Positions 1-11,542 of a stretch of 64,000 bases of DNA are shown here, in pieces. The notes under the pieces were generated by a model. The model made no database searches. It was not told where the DNA came from and worked only from the letters and a program-made list of their open reading frames with translations. The stretch is taken from NCBI GenBank assembly GCA_029582165.1, contig CM055869.1, positions 58,971,518-59,035,517 of the forward strand, written 5' to 3'. Made by a program: the position numbers and the translations under genes. Position 1 is the first letter of the stretch; each line of letters opens with the position of its first letter. Source of the DNA: Portulaca oleracea (taxonomy: Eukaryota; Streptophyta; Magnoliopsida; Caryophyllales; Portulacaceae).

Positions 1-70
1 AGAAAACTTACAGTCTTTAAAGAGAAAGAAAAAGAAAAGTTACAAAGTCTTAGGCAAAAAACGCAAAAGG

Positions 71-142
71 CGCCGATGCCGGGGATCGAACCCGGGTCAC
101 CCGCATGACAGGCGGGAATACTAACCACTATACTACATCGAC
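71..142 (-). tRNA. tRNA-Asp (GTC)
   Basis: Read on the minus strand this 72-nt segment folds as a complete tRNA. The acceptor stem pairs GTCGATG with CATCGGC, with one T-G wobble at the second pair. The anticodon arm CCCGC-CTGTCAT-GCGGG presents anticodon GTC (Asp), and the T arm contains GGTTCGATCC. There is no intron, and the CCA end is not encoded, as expected for a nuclear tRNA gene. The D-arm box A is visible as TAGTATAGTGG. It stands alone about 1.7 kb from the next gene. Confidence 0.95.
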
Positions 143-769
143 TTGGTTGATGAGCAATCGTCATTTGCCTTATTAATCATTTCCTAATTAATCAACCTCT
201 TACTCTGCTGGTGTGTTCCACTAACACCACTCCAAGTCTTTAACATAGTAGACCAGTGGTGGATTAAAGCTAGTGTCATTGTGGTTAAATTTCACATTCT
301 AATGTTTATTACAAATATATCTGGTGCATTTGGTCGGTCAAAAATTTTGGGAAATTGTCAATTTTCTTGGATTGATTTACTTTTTTCAAATTTGGATGTA
401 AATTGACCTTGGGAAAAACTTTATGGAAAGTCCAATGGTCAAATATACCTTGCCCGAGCTGACCCTTTTATCAACTTCCTCTCCCCTTTTTTTTTATGTT
501 TTTTCGTTTTGGTGAAAACAGGGAGAAAATTATGTTGATGGCTTGTCAATCAACATTTGATCTGACTCGGACAGGCTCCTAACCATATTTGTTCTCCCCC
601 CGTCGGAGCAATCTTGGCTAAACGATGTCGTTGCCAAGTTTTCGTCCCTTTTCACATGCATACAGCTACAAATAATTAAAACTTAGAGGCTAAGCTACGC
701 AAGTCTTTCAACATTACATCACAATCACCATAAAACTTAAGAGAGTTTGCTAAACGCTAAATGAGAACT
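143..769. other. Intergenic region with a dispersed-repeat segment
   Basis: No gene is seen. Around 310-470 there is a copy of a dispersed sequence containing gcatttggtcgg and several gggaaa/tttccc words. Related sequence recurs at about 4620-5050, 5443-5983 and 8745-8990, suggesting a short non-autonomous DNA element, but I cannot fix its ends here. Confidence 0.4.
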
Positions 770-1390
770 GAGCAATCATCGGATCTTCCCATGTGCATAT
801 GGACCGCCCGTTTCCAACCCTCGAGTAGATTCCCTCCTTTAGGAAAGTTTTTGAGGCCCAGATCCCCTCAAAAAAAAAAAAAAAACACTAGTGTTGAAAT
901 CGATAGTTGCTTCCGAGAAACTCTTTCTGGAAAAATATCTGGCTTGAAAAACTTGATGCCAGAACGAGTTTTTATTTTTAAGGAGTCTCCATCCTTGTTT
1001 GACCAGCAATGCATCATTAAAAACATCTTAATGACGAAAGCCTTACCCTTCAAGACATTTCGGCTTGCACAGGGATAGTCATGATTTCCAATACATTTTC
1101 CACTCTCCTTCTTGGCACCCCACCAAAATCTGACACACATCCGATGAATGTCCTCAATCAACATGTTAGGTAGCTTGAATATACTCATCATCAGATATGT
1201 TGGCATTCCTTGAATTGAATGGCAAATTTTTTAAGTACCTCCTTCCCGATGCACGATAGCAAGTCTTCTTTCCACTCATTGAATTTCCCCCAAATTCTAT
1301 CATTTAGGGTATCGAAAATCATATTCTTACTCTTACCGACTAGAGTGGGCAATCCTAAGTATTCGTTATGATTCTCTACCATCCTCATTC
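770..1390 (-). mobile_element. LINE (L1-type) reverse transcriptase fragment
   Basis: Minus-strand frames give plant LINE polymerase sequence after the catalytic domain. In order they are HNEYLGLPTLVGKSK, a segment with FKLPNMLIEDIHR and RFWWGAKKE, and lastly VGNGRSICTWEDP. These motifs lie between the reverse transcriptase core and the zinc-binding/RNase H end. Frameshifts and a run of about 15 A at 871-885 interrupt it. Both ends of the element are missing, so it is an inactive relic. Confidence 0.85.
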
Positions 1391-1832
1391 ACAGAGCCTA
1401 GCCATCTCCTCCCTTTTTGCAGCAATGACACGCGTTTATTGGAGGATACCTGATCTAATCTAAGCTTAACTTATCTTTACAAAAGAATATGACCTACATT
1501 TAGATAATTTATATTTAAACTTTTTTATTTAACTCACATAATTTATTTAAAAATAGAAAAAAAAATATTTGATACAACATTTAGCATCCACTATCTACTT
1601 ATCTAGTCTACCTTAAAGAACAAGTCAACATTATTCTGTTAATTAAAAACTTATCGAACAAGTCAATATTATTCTATTTAATTAATCAAAATAATAAATC
1701 ATTAAGTACCAAACCTTTTTAAAGGAGACTTCAAATAATCAAATTAATCATCGGATCAAACTTCTTAAACCCCCGCAAAACCTCTCCCTCCATCCTTTTT
1801 CTTGACGAGCAAGAAACAAACACCAGCGATCC
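1391..1832. other. Upstream region of the TIM50 homologue
   Basis: AT-rich sequence without an open gene. The promoter and 5' UTR of the following gene must lie here, but no TATA box can be chosen with confidence among the many AT runs. The last ~70 bases are C-rich, as is common in plant 5' leaders. Confidence 0.4.
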
Positions 1833-4800
1833 ATGTCGATGCGATCGGCGCTCCGATTCTGCCACCACGTTCTCCGCCACTATCACCGCCGTGGCACCGG
1901 CCGCCGCCCGTTCTGCTCTTCATCCACGACTGCACCGCCGCCGGCGCCGCCGTCAACGCCGGGGAAATTGAGTCGCTTCCTCAAATTCGGCTTCGTCGGC
2001 GCCGGCGCCGGAGTTCTCGGAACCGCCGGATACGCCACCTATGGTCGGATTCTTTGTCTTTCTTTCAAATTCAATTCCCTGTTTAATTTGTTTGTTTGTT
2101 TGTTTTTCTCTGTTTAATCGTGTGAACATGTGTGATTATTTTTTGGGATGCTATCAGTGGTGGAAGAAACTTTTGACGAAGCAAATTGCTTTTAAGGAAA
2201 TGAAATTTAGTTATTAGCGGTGGATTCAACGTTAGATAATACCTTTTTCTGCCAATTTTATGAAGTATTCCAATTGCATTCATTCGAACGTAGTAATCTC
2301 TGATCATACCTTTTCTGGCAATTCTATGGAGTATGTCCAGTTGTATTCATTCAAAATTTCAGTTATGTTGCCGAGTGTTCTCTGGGAAAAGTTATGATGA
2401 ATCTCTTTAAGAACTGAATTTTATGAAGTATTCCAATTGCATTCATTCAAACGTAGTAATCTTTGATCATACCTTTTCTGGCAATTCTATGGAGTATTTC
2501 CAGTTGCATTCATTCACAATTTCAACAATAATGCCAAGTGTTCTCTGGGAAATAATCATGATGAATCTCGTTAAGAACTGAATTTATCTTTTTGTTTAAC
2601 TTATTTGCTAAACTTGAATTCTTGTATAACAAGAACTCAGGAACATAATTAAGCCTCTACACATTGTTTGCACTTATTAATTTTGTTGATCAAATTATAT
2701 GGTTTATCCAAGATCAATTCCCTGGTGCAACAATTATATTTGCTAAACTGCTGGTTATATTGGTTTTAGCTGTTTTCTTTAGCGATATTGCCCTTGCTTT
2801 TGTAGCTCTTTGCATCTTTTGATGCCAAATTTAGGGTTCTTAGGTCTAAATAATAATGAATAAAGGAACTAATTAGAAGCATATTGGACACTATCTTGGG
2901 TTATAACTTTATTTTTCTTTTTTATGGGTTTTTGCAGCATATACAGCTGATGAGGTTGATGATATGACAAATTATTTTCGATCATCTATCAATCACGCCA
3001 ACGAGAAACCTGTGCTAGATGTTGCACAAAGCATTGAAGTTGTGAGTATTTTTACTAAACTAATTGTAAATTTTTTGTAAAAGTTTTTTTTCTTCATATT
3101 ATTCTGAACTTAAGATATCATCATATCTGAACATGATCACTTGAATTAACTTTGCAATTTTCACGAAATCTATCACTTTACAATTTTAATGCGTTTTATG
3201 ACTGCGTTATCATGTTTGTTGTTATAAGTAGCTACTTTTGTATTTTTCTCAATGTCCATGTGTACCCTTTAATTTCTTTGGGATGTATTGTAACCCACCA
3301 AATAGTTGATAAAGTCTTGAAAACTGATGTTCCTAATTTTTATTTCAGAAGATGAGACCTCTCTACTCTGCTGTGGTGACAGGTAAGTGTCCGGTTTCTC
3401 TCAAAATAACTGTCACTTTTCACTTTTCAATATCTAGGTCGACACTTTTGATAATCGCTTGCTCTTAATATGTTAGTAAAAAAAAGAAATCAGAACACTT
3501 TTCACTATCTACTCTGCTATAAGTTGGACAGCTTATTCTGTAGACTTTTAACTACATAAAACTCCATTTGTGGAATTAAAGAGAACATTTCATTTTGAAA
3601 TGTCCAATTATGTAGTCTTGGAAAGAGCTTTATGCTTTTACATTGTGCAATTCTAATTTCTAAGTGTGCTTATATATATTACATGAGCATAGTCCTCTAT
3701 GGCCTAGACTAGAAAAAGATTGTTTAACAAATATATTCACAACTCTTAGAAAGGGCTATTAAAAATTCGAGTTCAGGTCATTCAGTATGGGCGGATGAAT
3801 TAGACAAAGGAGGAAAACTTAGTGTTCGATGTCCAGTATTTTTGAATAGTTTTTGGTTTGGAGACCTCAGACAAACATAAATTCAGTAATCAGATACAAT
3901 AGAACTATGAAATAGTGTCCGAATTTTCAGACAATGTCAAAATTTGGGCCAAAAATATGTGACTATACCTGGTTTTTTCCTTGTCTTAAAGAACTACGTA
4001 CGTATCAGAATCATACAACTTTTGACAGCCTTAACATATGACCATTAACGAGCATAGTGAAAATCGATGATCATGTCATTCTTTTTTTTTTTCCCTGTTC
4101 TGCACTAAATTGCTGTTCCATGTGTCCTTGTAGCTCCAGCTAAAGCAATTGATGTTTATCTTGACCTGAGGAGATCAGTTGAGAAATTCTGGAAGGTTAT
4201 TCTTTTGACTCCTACATTTTCTCTACTTAACTATATAACAACTACTACTTAATTGGCTAATTAATCATTTGCATCTGTTCTTCCATCCAGGAAATGGCTG
4301 AGCCCACCTCTGATAAACTTCTACCAGATATGGAACCCACTCTCAAACAAATGGGATTTCGCACTCTTGTTCTGGATTTAAGGGATACATTGATTCACTC
4401 TGAGTGGAAGGTATAGTAAGCTTTCTGCAACGGTTATATGCTACACCTTGGAGTACCTACCTAGGCCCACCACGGTGTTAAATGTTTTAAAAGAAATCAT
4501 CGATATTTGTTATAATCTCCATCTCCTATACCTTACGTTGGCGGGAATGGCGGGACGCTGAAGATTGTTGTTGTATTTACATGATTATTAGTAAGTAGAG
4601 ATATGAAAGTCTGATTATTTTTCGTAGTTTGGATCATTGGGAAAAGTTTTCCTATAGAGGGGTAAGGGAAAAAATTTCACCGTGGGAAATGGGATCCAAA
4701 ATGCAGAAATTTCCGAATCACCCCTAATGTAACAAATTCTAACAGTTATAAATATGGATAGTTTGGACATTTCAAATATTTTTTCAAGGAAATTTGTAAT

Positions 4801-7155
4801 TTTAACCAAACATTGTAAGCTAAACTCTCCCAGTAAAGGAAAATTTCCCTGAAATTCTTCCGCACACTCTCGTAGACTTTGGACTACATTTGTGCTTCTA
4901 ATTTATTTATTATTTTCCCTAAACCCTAAAACGCTAAAGCCTAACCCTAAACCCTAAACGCTAAACTTTAACCAAACACTGTGAACTAAACTCTCCCAGT
5001 AAAGAAAAATTTCCCTGAAATTCTACCAAACACCCTCTTAGACTTTGGACTACGTTTGTGCTTCTGATTTATTTATTTTTTTCCCCACTGTTTCGGGTCA
5101 AAAGCGCGAGACAGGTTGGTCTACATATAAGAGGCCAGGACTGGATGCATTCTTGGAGCACTTGTGCAACTTCTACGAGATTGTTGTTTATACTGATGCC
5201 AATGCCGTGGTATGTAATAGATTTCATTTCATTCGATCAATATAATACATAGTTGCTCTGAGATTAACGTCTGTATTTGTTGATTGATGCATCTGAATTG
5301 CTTCATCTTTGCTGTAGGATGTGGATCCCCTAAGGAGGAAGCTTGCAGAAAGAGGAGTGACCTACATTCTAACAAGGGCTGATAATAAATATCAGGACGG
5401 AAAACACTTCCGGGTGAGTGCCTACTTAGATTTTGGTTAACTCGGAGAGCGTTTGGTAGAATTCCGGTGAAGTTTTTTCTGGGAACAATGTTCCCGGAGA
5501 AACTTTTTGTGGGAAGTGTTTGGTTGAAGTTGCGAATTTTCTTGAAAAAGCGTTTGAGATATCCGGACTGCCGTATTTATACTCCTTCCATCTTATATTA
5601 TTTGTTACTTAAGAATCCCAATGATATATTCCAACTTATTTTATTCATTTAACCAATTTTATCCTTTCTTTTTTGTGGTTATACAACTATTTTCCCTCCA
5701 GCGCCACTCCCCAAAACAATCCAACTACCCATCTAACTACTTTTTATTGGGTTTTCTGTTTTTCTAAAAAAATGCGACTTGGGACGTAGGGAGTAATTGT
5801 TTGGGTTTTTGTTATAAGGGTAGTTTCAAAATTTTCACACTATAAATCCCATTTCCCCCCACCGTGATTTTTTTTTTTCCCGAACCCTCCATGAGAAAAT
5901 TGACTACTAATAAGGAAAATTGATCAACTTGGAAAAGATGACTAATTTTCCCTACATTTTTCATGCAACCGGACGCACTCTCAATTCATTTTAGCTCCAT
6001 ATGAGAAACCTTCTTCTGTTATGTGTTACATGAGATGTCCAAGTCTGTCACTATTAGGAATTTATTTGATAGGCAAAGAATAGGGGTTGTTGCAATCCAT
6101 TAAAATTTTATTCTCATATTGAGTTCTCATCCCATTTCGAGTTCTCATCCCAACCCAACAACTCTCTTTGTGGGTCTTGTTATAGGCAGTATTGCCTCAT
6201 TACACACTTATACAGGTATTGCGAAATTCCTAAGAGACAGTTTTGGGTCTGTTCTTTAGAGAAGCAAATACTTTAGCACCCAACCGAATCTGACCCAAAT
6301 TTACCCATATTCTCAACACTCAACTTTCCTATAAAAACATATCAAACCTTATTTTATCGGATCTTATCTTATCCCCCTAAAAAAAAGACGATCATTTGTT
6401 TGTCGCCATTGTTGTGCAAGCAGGATCTATCCAAATTAAATAGAGACCCTTCAAAGGTTATCTATTTGAGTGGACATGCACTAGAGAACTGCCTTCAACC
6501 TGAAAATTGTGTCCCCATCAAATCTTGGAGGAAAGAAGTGGATGATACCACATTGCTTGATCTCCTCCCTTTCCTTGAATGTAAGTATACATATATATAT
6601 ATATATATACACCTTCTTAATTTCATTTTATTTTTGTTCACATGTTGCTTTGTAGTACTACTAGATTGGAAACATGTCATTCATCTGAAATGCAGATGTT
6701 GGATACCAAAGGCATGTTGATGTTAGGACAGTTCTAGCTTCATTCCAAGGGAAGGATATGGCTAGGGAATTTATTGCTCGTTCAAAGGAATATATGATGA
6801 GGTAATGATATTATGATAGTAATATAATAATACTAGTACTCAGATCCGTGCGTTGCACGGGGCGCAAGTAAACCATCTGTATTGTTGAAAATATTACCGA
6901 TGTTATAGATAAAAAATAAAAGAAAAGATAATAATGAAAAATAAAAGGAATAGCTTTCTTATTTAAAAGAATAGAGAAAAAAGAATAGTGAAAAAAAAAA
7001 GGAAATGAAAAAAGAGTCATAAATGTAAACATACACATTAATGCACATATTATTATTACATTATTTTTTTAAAAAACTAAATAAAATCAATTATAAGTTT
7101 TCCAAAATGCCATCATTAAAATCTACATATTTCGATCCTCACCCTTTGTACCCAG

Positions 7156-7206
<51 letters not shown>

Positions 7207-8262
7207 TTCCTTTGTTCCTTACTAGCATGCTGTCAAAAATATTGTTCGGCTTGAGAATCTGGTTTAGTCCAACCTGGAAAAAACCGAGTACAGTCATAAA
7301 TTTTTCGTCCGAATTTTGACTTTAACTGATTTGACGAAAAAATCTGGATACAATGTTTTTCATTAACCTCTTGACCTAACCTGATATTGACCCGGATTTA
7401 GACTTGTCCGAATTGTTCGACCCGGAAAAACCGTATCACACATTAACTTTTCGTTCGATATCGATTCGTCCGAACATGAAATGATCTGAACTATAATTTT
7501 TGACAACCCTAATCCTTAGTTTCTATTACTTTTGACTTGTTACGACCTAACAATGTTAAATTATTTGACATTGAAATGTGCATGTTTGGATTTTATGTTA
7601 CGATCGCATATGATAAATTAGTAGTCAAAGCTAAATTTATTAGTAGTCAATGCTAAATTTATTGCTCATTCATAGCAGCAACAAAGGGTAAAGAATGGAG
7701 GGATTGGAGTAATAGCAAAAGCCCCTAAAAAGGATAGAAACATCTATTCTCTGCCCTTATTTGACATCTATGTGAAATGTGCATGTTTGGATTTTTAAAA
7801 GAGGAGAGTGAACCATAATATATAAATTAGAGAACTTAGGTTTTCCCAATTCATTATTGGCTGTTTTCAATACAACTAGCATTACGGTATGAGTCATACC
7901 CACTTTTATAGAGACTAATTCCAAAAGACCCATTAAAAATTGAAACATAAAAGCATTTTATGGTTGAAATCAAAATTATCAAGATACAGAAATATCATAT
8001 TATTATTGGTTGTTTTTTCAATGTTTTGGTTTTAAACCACCCCCCCCCCCCCCACACAAAAACCCAAAACACAGCACAATATAAATCATATCCTACGACA
8101 ATGAGAGGGACTATCCATAAATACTCCAAAATGTACCATATAATTATTTTATGCATATTATGCTAACATGGATTATGCTTCAGGCACACGCAACAGCAAC
8201 AACGACAGAAGTGGGTCCCACAATGGATACGTGGCGAAGTTGGCTCCACAAGACAATGGTAG
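1833..8262 (+). CDS. TIM50: TIM50-like mitochondrial inner-membrane translocase subunit (10 exons)
   Basis: Exons read as 1833-2043, 2938-3041, 3350-3383, 4134-4195, 4291-4410, 5105-5209, 5318-5413, 6424-6580, 6696-6801 and 8184-8262. All introns are GT-AG, phases agree, and the total of 1,074 nt gives 357 residues ending in TAG. TIM50 is the receptor of the TIM23 translocase that takes presequence proteins from the outer-membrane TOM complex. Visible features: an Arg-rich, acid-free N-terminus (a mitochondrial presequence), a hydrophobic segment at about residues 48-71 (FLKFGFVGAGAGVLG), and an FCP1/NIF-type domain from about residue 160. The DxDxT phosphatase motif is D166-L-R-D-T, so the second catalytic Asp is Arg; TIM50 proteins are known to lack phosphatase residues here. 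Other hallmarks are YKRPGLDAFLEHL, FYEIVVYTD, GKHFRDLSKLNRDPSKV, LQPENCVPIK and LLDLLPFLEY. Compared with typical plant TIM50 the 'VYSDQ' region and the C-terminus are divergent. The start codon chosen is the first ATG of the frame that gives the presequence. A paralogue is possible. Confidence 0.88.
4805..5050. repeat. Tandem duplication with interstitial telomere-like repeats in TIM50 intron 5
   Basis: Two copies of a segment starting aaccaaaca(t/c)tgt and running through ctctcccagtaaag to agactttggactac lie at about 4805-4885 and 4972-5052. Between them, at about 4916-4970, sits a run of CCCTAAA-type heptamers (several exact, some as CGCTAAA), matching the plant telomere repeat. The second copy abuts exon 6 and supplies its polypyrimidine tract. 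Confidence 0.75.
5443..5983. mobile_element. Non-autonomous DNA element in TIM50 intron 7 (hAT-like ends)
   Basis: The ends look inverted: gagagcgtttggt on the left and accggacgcactctc on the right. The body resembles the gggaaa-rich repeats at 310-470 and 8745-8990. No clear 8-bp target duplication is visible, so the superfamily is uncertain. A Stowaway-like MITE is nested inside. Confidence 0.45.
5582..5793. mobile_element. Stowaway-like MITE
   Basis: The 212-bp segment begins ctccttccatc and ends gggacgtagggag, imperfect inverted ends typical of plant Tc1/mariner-derived Stowaway elements. It is flanked by TA on both sides (5580-5581, 5794-5795). It has no coding capacity and lies within an intron. 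Confidence 0.7.
6846..6860. repeat. Perfect hairpin CCGTGC-GTT-GCACGG
   Basis: A 6-bp perfect inverted repeat with a 3-nt loop lies 45 bases inside TIM50 intron 9. Such GTGC/GCAC hairpins are common near the ends of plant transposable elements, but I see no matching partner or target duplication. Confidence 0.5.
7158..7203. repeat. (TA)n microsatellite in TIM50 intron 9
   Basis: About 23 uninterrupted TA dinucleotides. Confidence 0.95.
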
Positions 8263-9047
8263 GAGTAGTGGCAGTCATAAGACTAACACTTCAGTCTAGT
8301 AGGCTTAGTAGTACATAAGGCAGGGTTTAGGCAAGAAATATTTCTTTGGGTTTGTTTCATATTCATTGTTTTTTTTTTGGTAACCAAAAAAATTCTGAAC
8401 ATTTTTGTCACTGGAAGATAATATTGGCAAATGGCATGGAATATTGTTACCAGAGAGAATTTTGGCTTACAAATAAAAAGGAACATAGGGATTAATTAGT
8501 ATGTATTTTCTTTATTCCTATTTATTTGTTTGTTTAACTAAACTTTTTGTCCTTAATTATTTGTAACATTCCTATTATAAATTTTATCAATTTTATATCC
8601 ATATTTTTCCATCTATCATAAGTACTTTTTTACTAACTTGACTAATTGAGCACTCTTTTAAAGTAACAAATGAATAGGGATGAAGGGAGTATATATATTA
8701 TAAATTGAATGATTCAACAATGGAGTGATACACAATTCTATTAGGGTGCGTTTGGTTGGTCAATAACCTCGGGGAAATGGTCAATTTTCCCAGGTTGACT
8801 TATTTTCCCATGTTTGAATGCGGGTTGACTTTGGGAAAGTTTTCACGATGTACCCACCATTTTCTCTATTTTCCTATGGAAAATTTCGCTTAGTGTGGAC
8901 TAAGGGAAAATTTTCCCACCTCTTTCAATTCTCATGGGAAATTTTCCCAGGAAAAAATTTCCTTACGTTCCTACCAAATACTCCCTAGTGGAAATATCAT
9001 AATTCTAGTGATTGAATCACTCCATTTTTTAATTACATGTATATTGA
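8263..9047. other. TIM50 3' region and short repeats
   Basis: The 3' UTR of the TIM50 homologue must begin here; no single poly(A) signal can be selected. A probable Stowaway MITE lies at about 8506-8689: its right end gatgaagggag is followed by TA, and its left end ttttctttattcc is preceded by TA. A gggaaa-rich repeat with gtgcgtttggttgg and ctaccaaatactccct ends occupies about 8745-8990. Confidence 0.5.
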
Positions 9048-9622
9048 TGTTAGAGAAAAAGTGAGTAGCAAGGTAACAGCGGAAACGAATAATAGAATCG
9101 AAAACGAGATGACGGATATTACGACAAAATTTAAGAACGAAAAATAAGCGATAAAATCAAACACCGGAATTACGTGGGAAACCGAAGAACTCGGAGAAAA
9201 ATCCACGGACGGCGACAGCCAGAAAATAATCCACTATGAGAAAGGAGGAGTACAACCTAATCACTATCACAGGGTGTGATGCGATCCACAAAGAAGATTA
9301 CAATAACAATCTCTCAATTCTCAACTCACAATCTCTCAGGATACACTGGGGAAAATATTGGTGAGACCCCTTTTCTCTCTCAATATTTTCTCTCTCTCTA
9401 ACTCTATGTGTTTACCGATGTGTTTTGGTGGAGAAACAAACACCCTATTTATAGGGAAAACTCCCTATAACCTAACTTGACTCCCACTCCAATTAGATTT
9501 AGAATCTAATACAATTAGGAAACCCAACATAATAAGGAAACCTAAATAATATCCTAATACAATTAGGAAACAAATAATTGTGACATCAAGAGATTTGGTA
9601 ATTTTTGGACACTTTCCTAACA
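9048..9622 (-). mobile_element. Solo LTR (family A), 575 bp
   Basis: The segment starts TGTTAGAG and ends CCTAACA. It is flanked by a perfect 5-bp target duplication, ATTGA, at 9043-9047 and 9623-9627. On the minus strand it matches the LTR at 26202-26725 and the LTR remnant at 41234-41820, sharing words such as caattaggaaac. No internal region remains, so it is a recombination product of a complete LTR retrotransposon. Confidence 0.85.
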
Positions 9623-10920
9623 ATTGAAGAGACCACTACTGATTATTATCTTCGAGTAATACAATAACATATTGAATCATTATTGTTATTATTTTCATGT
9701 GTAGTTAATAGTTATGCTTTTACGACGAGCTATAAGACCAATTTCAACCTCATGTAAGTATGTATGTATGTGTATGATGAATGATGATCGATCTCCAAAT
9801 CTATCCTCCTACACTAAATAATTGCAGAGGAGCCTATTCATGAGCGACTTTAATACAAACTTGAAACCCCAATCTTGAATGCACTTGTCAATGTTACTAA
9901 GTTATCGATCATACTTATTTGTTGATACCACGTTTCAAACTAGAGTTCATGGTACCTCATAAATGGTGTGGTAATTGGGGTTTCATATTCTTTATGATTA
10001 TTGTGTTAAATCAATTTGATTTTATAAAGTTACGATCTTAGATATTATCAATGCCGAGTATAAATTTCATCTCAAGTCGTTAATAATATGAATAAGGGAA
10101 TGAACTATCTTCTAATAGTTGGCTACAAGTATAGTCTTAGTCGCTTTGTGAATCATATGGAGGAAAGTTATAGTTCTATTTTTTAATAGAAAAGGCGAAA
10201 AATAATTTATTTTAAGTCAAATCTTTCCAGTTATATTCGATTTTATTTATCTCCATTTGGATACAAATTATATTTAACTATTTTATTTACTTATACATAA
10301 AGTTTAAAACACAAATTGAAGTTCTAAAATTACTCTCAAGAATAGACCCTAAGCTTAGCAAACTTAACACAATCAAATTTAGTTGGTTAATTGAGGACAT
10401 TACATAGTCTAGTCATGTACTCAGAAAAGCTATATATATAGTAATGACCTTGAAATGACATTGAATAAATCCTAAAATGTTGCAAATTTTATCAAAGCAT
10501 AAAGATAATAACGATTTAGGTATTGTTTATCCTGCAATGTTGTTGATTGCTCTAAAAATCTATTTTGTATCCCATTATTGGAAGGACTGTAAATACCATA
10601 CAATGCACGTTTATCCTTTCTTACTATATATGTACATACTTCTCATATACCTCAAAATAAAATATATGATTATAAAAAAATTTACTAACAATTTTGATAG
10701 AGTCTATGTTTATGAATCATTAAAATATAGTCATATCTCCTAACAATGGCGATAACATTTTGTAGTTGCACATGATTTTGTAAGAAAACTAAGAATTATA
10801 CTCTTTTTCTTATTTGTTAAACTTGAAAATTCTAGTCATTTTTTGCAAATTGGGCTTGTGGTAGCGGTGCGCACCATCTTTTTGTTTTTGCTCTCTTCTT
10901 CCATGTTAATTTTATCCCTT
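9623..10920. other. Array spacer, first (leftmost) copy
   Basis: This is the left edge of the repeated spacer that accompanies each SSP gene. Landmarks shared with later spacers are aacacaatcaaattta near 10368, the 'Ca-tgcacg' region near 10600, and words close to the 3' side of the gene. No other gene is seen. Confidence 0.55.
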
Positions 10921-11286
10921 CTATTCCTTCTTCTGTAACTTATCTAGCATCTTGTCTTTCTCCTTCACCAATTCTCCTATCTTCTTTGCTTCACTCTCTT
11001 CCTATACTTGTTGCGTTTTATCTATTGCCGCTTCCCTGTTAAGTACATTCTCTTCATGCTTTAATTTCTCCTTCTTTGCTTCTTTCTCTTCCTCCAAGTA
11101 TTGTTGTTTATCTGTGTTAGCTTCCTTCTTCAGCAACTGCTCTTCATGCTTTAGTTCCTTCCTCCCTTGAGCTACTAACTTCTCTGCTTCTTTGGTATCA
11201 GAATTAGCTCTAACATCAACGATGTGTATGCATAGTAATAATAGTATTGTCATTGATCCTACTAATAGAATTGATAGTCTAGCCAT
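10921..11286 (-). pseudogene. SSP1: small secreted charged protein, stop-shortened copy
   Basis: Leftmost member of the array. Translation from ATG at 11286 (MARLSILLVG) gives the family signal peptide, VRANSD after it, then Lys/Glu-rich coiled coil. An in-frame TAG at 11002-11004 ends it at 94 residues. Reading past that stop gives EESEAKKIGELVKEKDKM and a natural TAG at 10921. Two oddities: the segment linking the two internal modules (VGEQASKETNPVE in other copies) is deleted in frame, and the read-through C-terminus is about 14 residues longer than in other copies, perhaps the ancestral end. It could still make a short secreted protein. A longer start at 11316 (MNIKSN) is rejected because the other copies conserve MARLS as the start. 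Function unknown. Confidence 0.7.
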
Positions 11287-11542
11287 TTTGTAGTTAATAT
11301 TGCTTTTGATATTCAATGTCTTGTTATCTGTGATATATTTGGCATCGCCACTACATTTATATATACATGCAATGTAAAGGCCTTGCTATTGTAATATTGA
11401 TGATCATCCTCATTTCACGGCTAATTTCATGAAAATGAAATCATTATGAGAGGTTCAAAATGTCATATAATCATGCATATGCAAATGAGTGAATAGAAAT
11501 ATGGTAGTTTTCCAAAGAGAAAGGAACTGTGAATCAGAGGGC

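Noticed and set aside
1802..2086. Alternative frame over TIM50 exon 1
   Set aside because: It does not continue into exon 2 and lacks a presequence; the 1833 frame splices into conserved TIM50 sequence.
4615..4809. Minus-strand open frame within TIM50 intron 5
   Set aside because: Part of a dispersed gggaaa-rich repeat found elsewhere in the window; no protein-like features.
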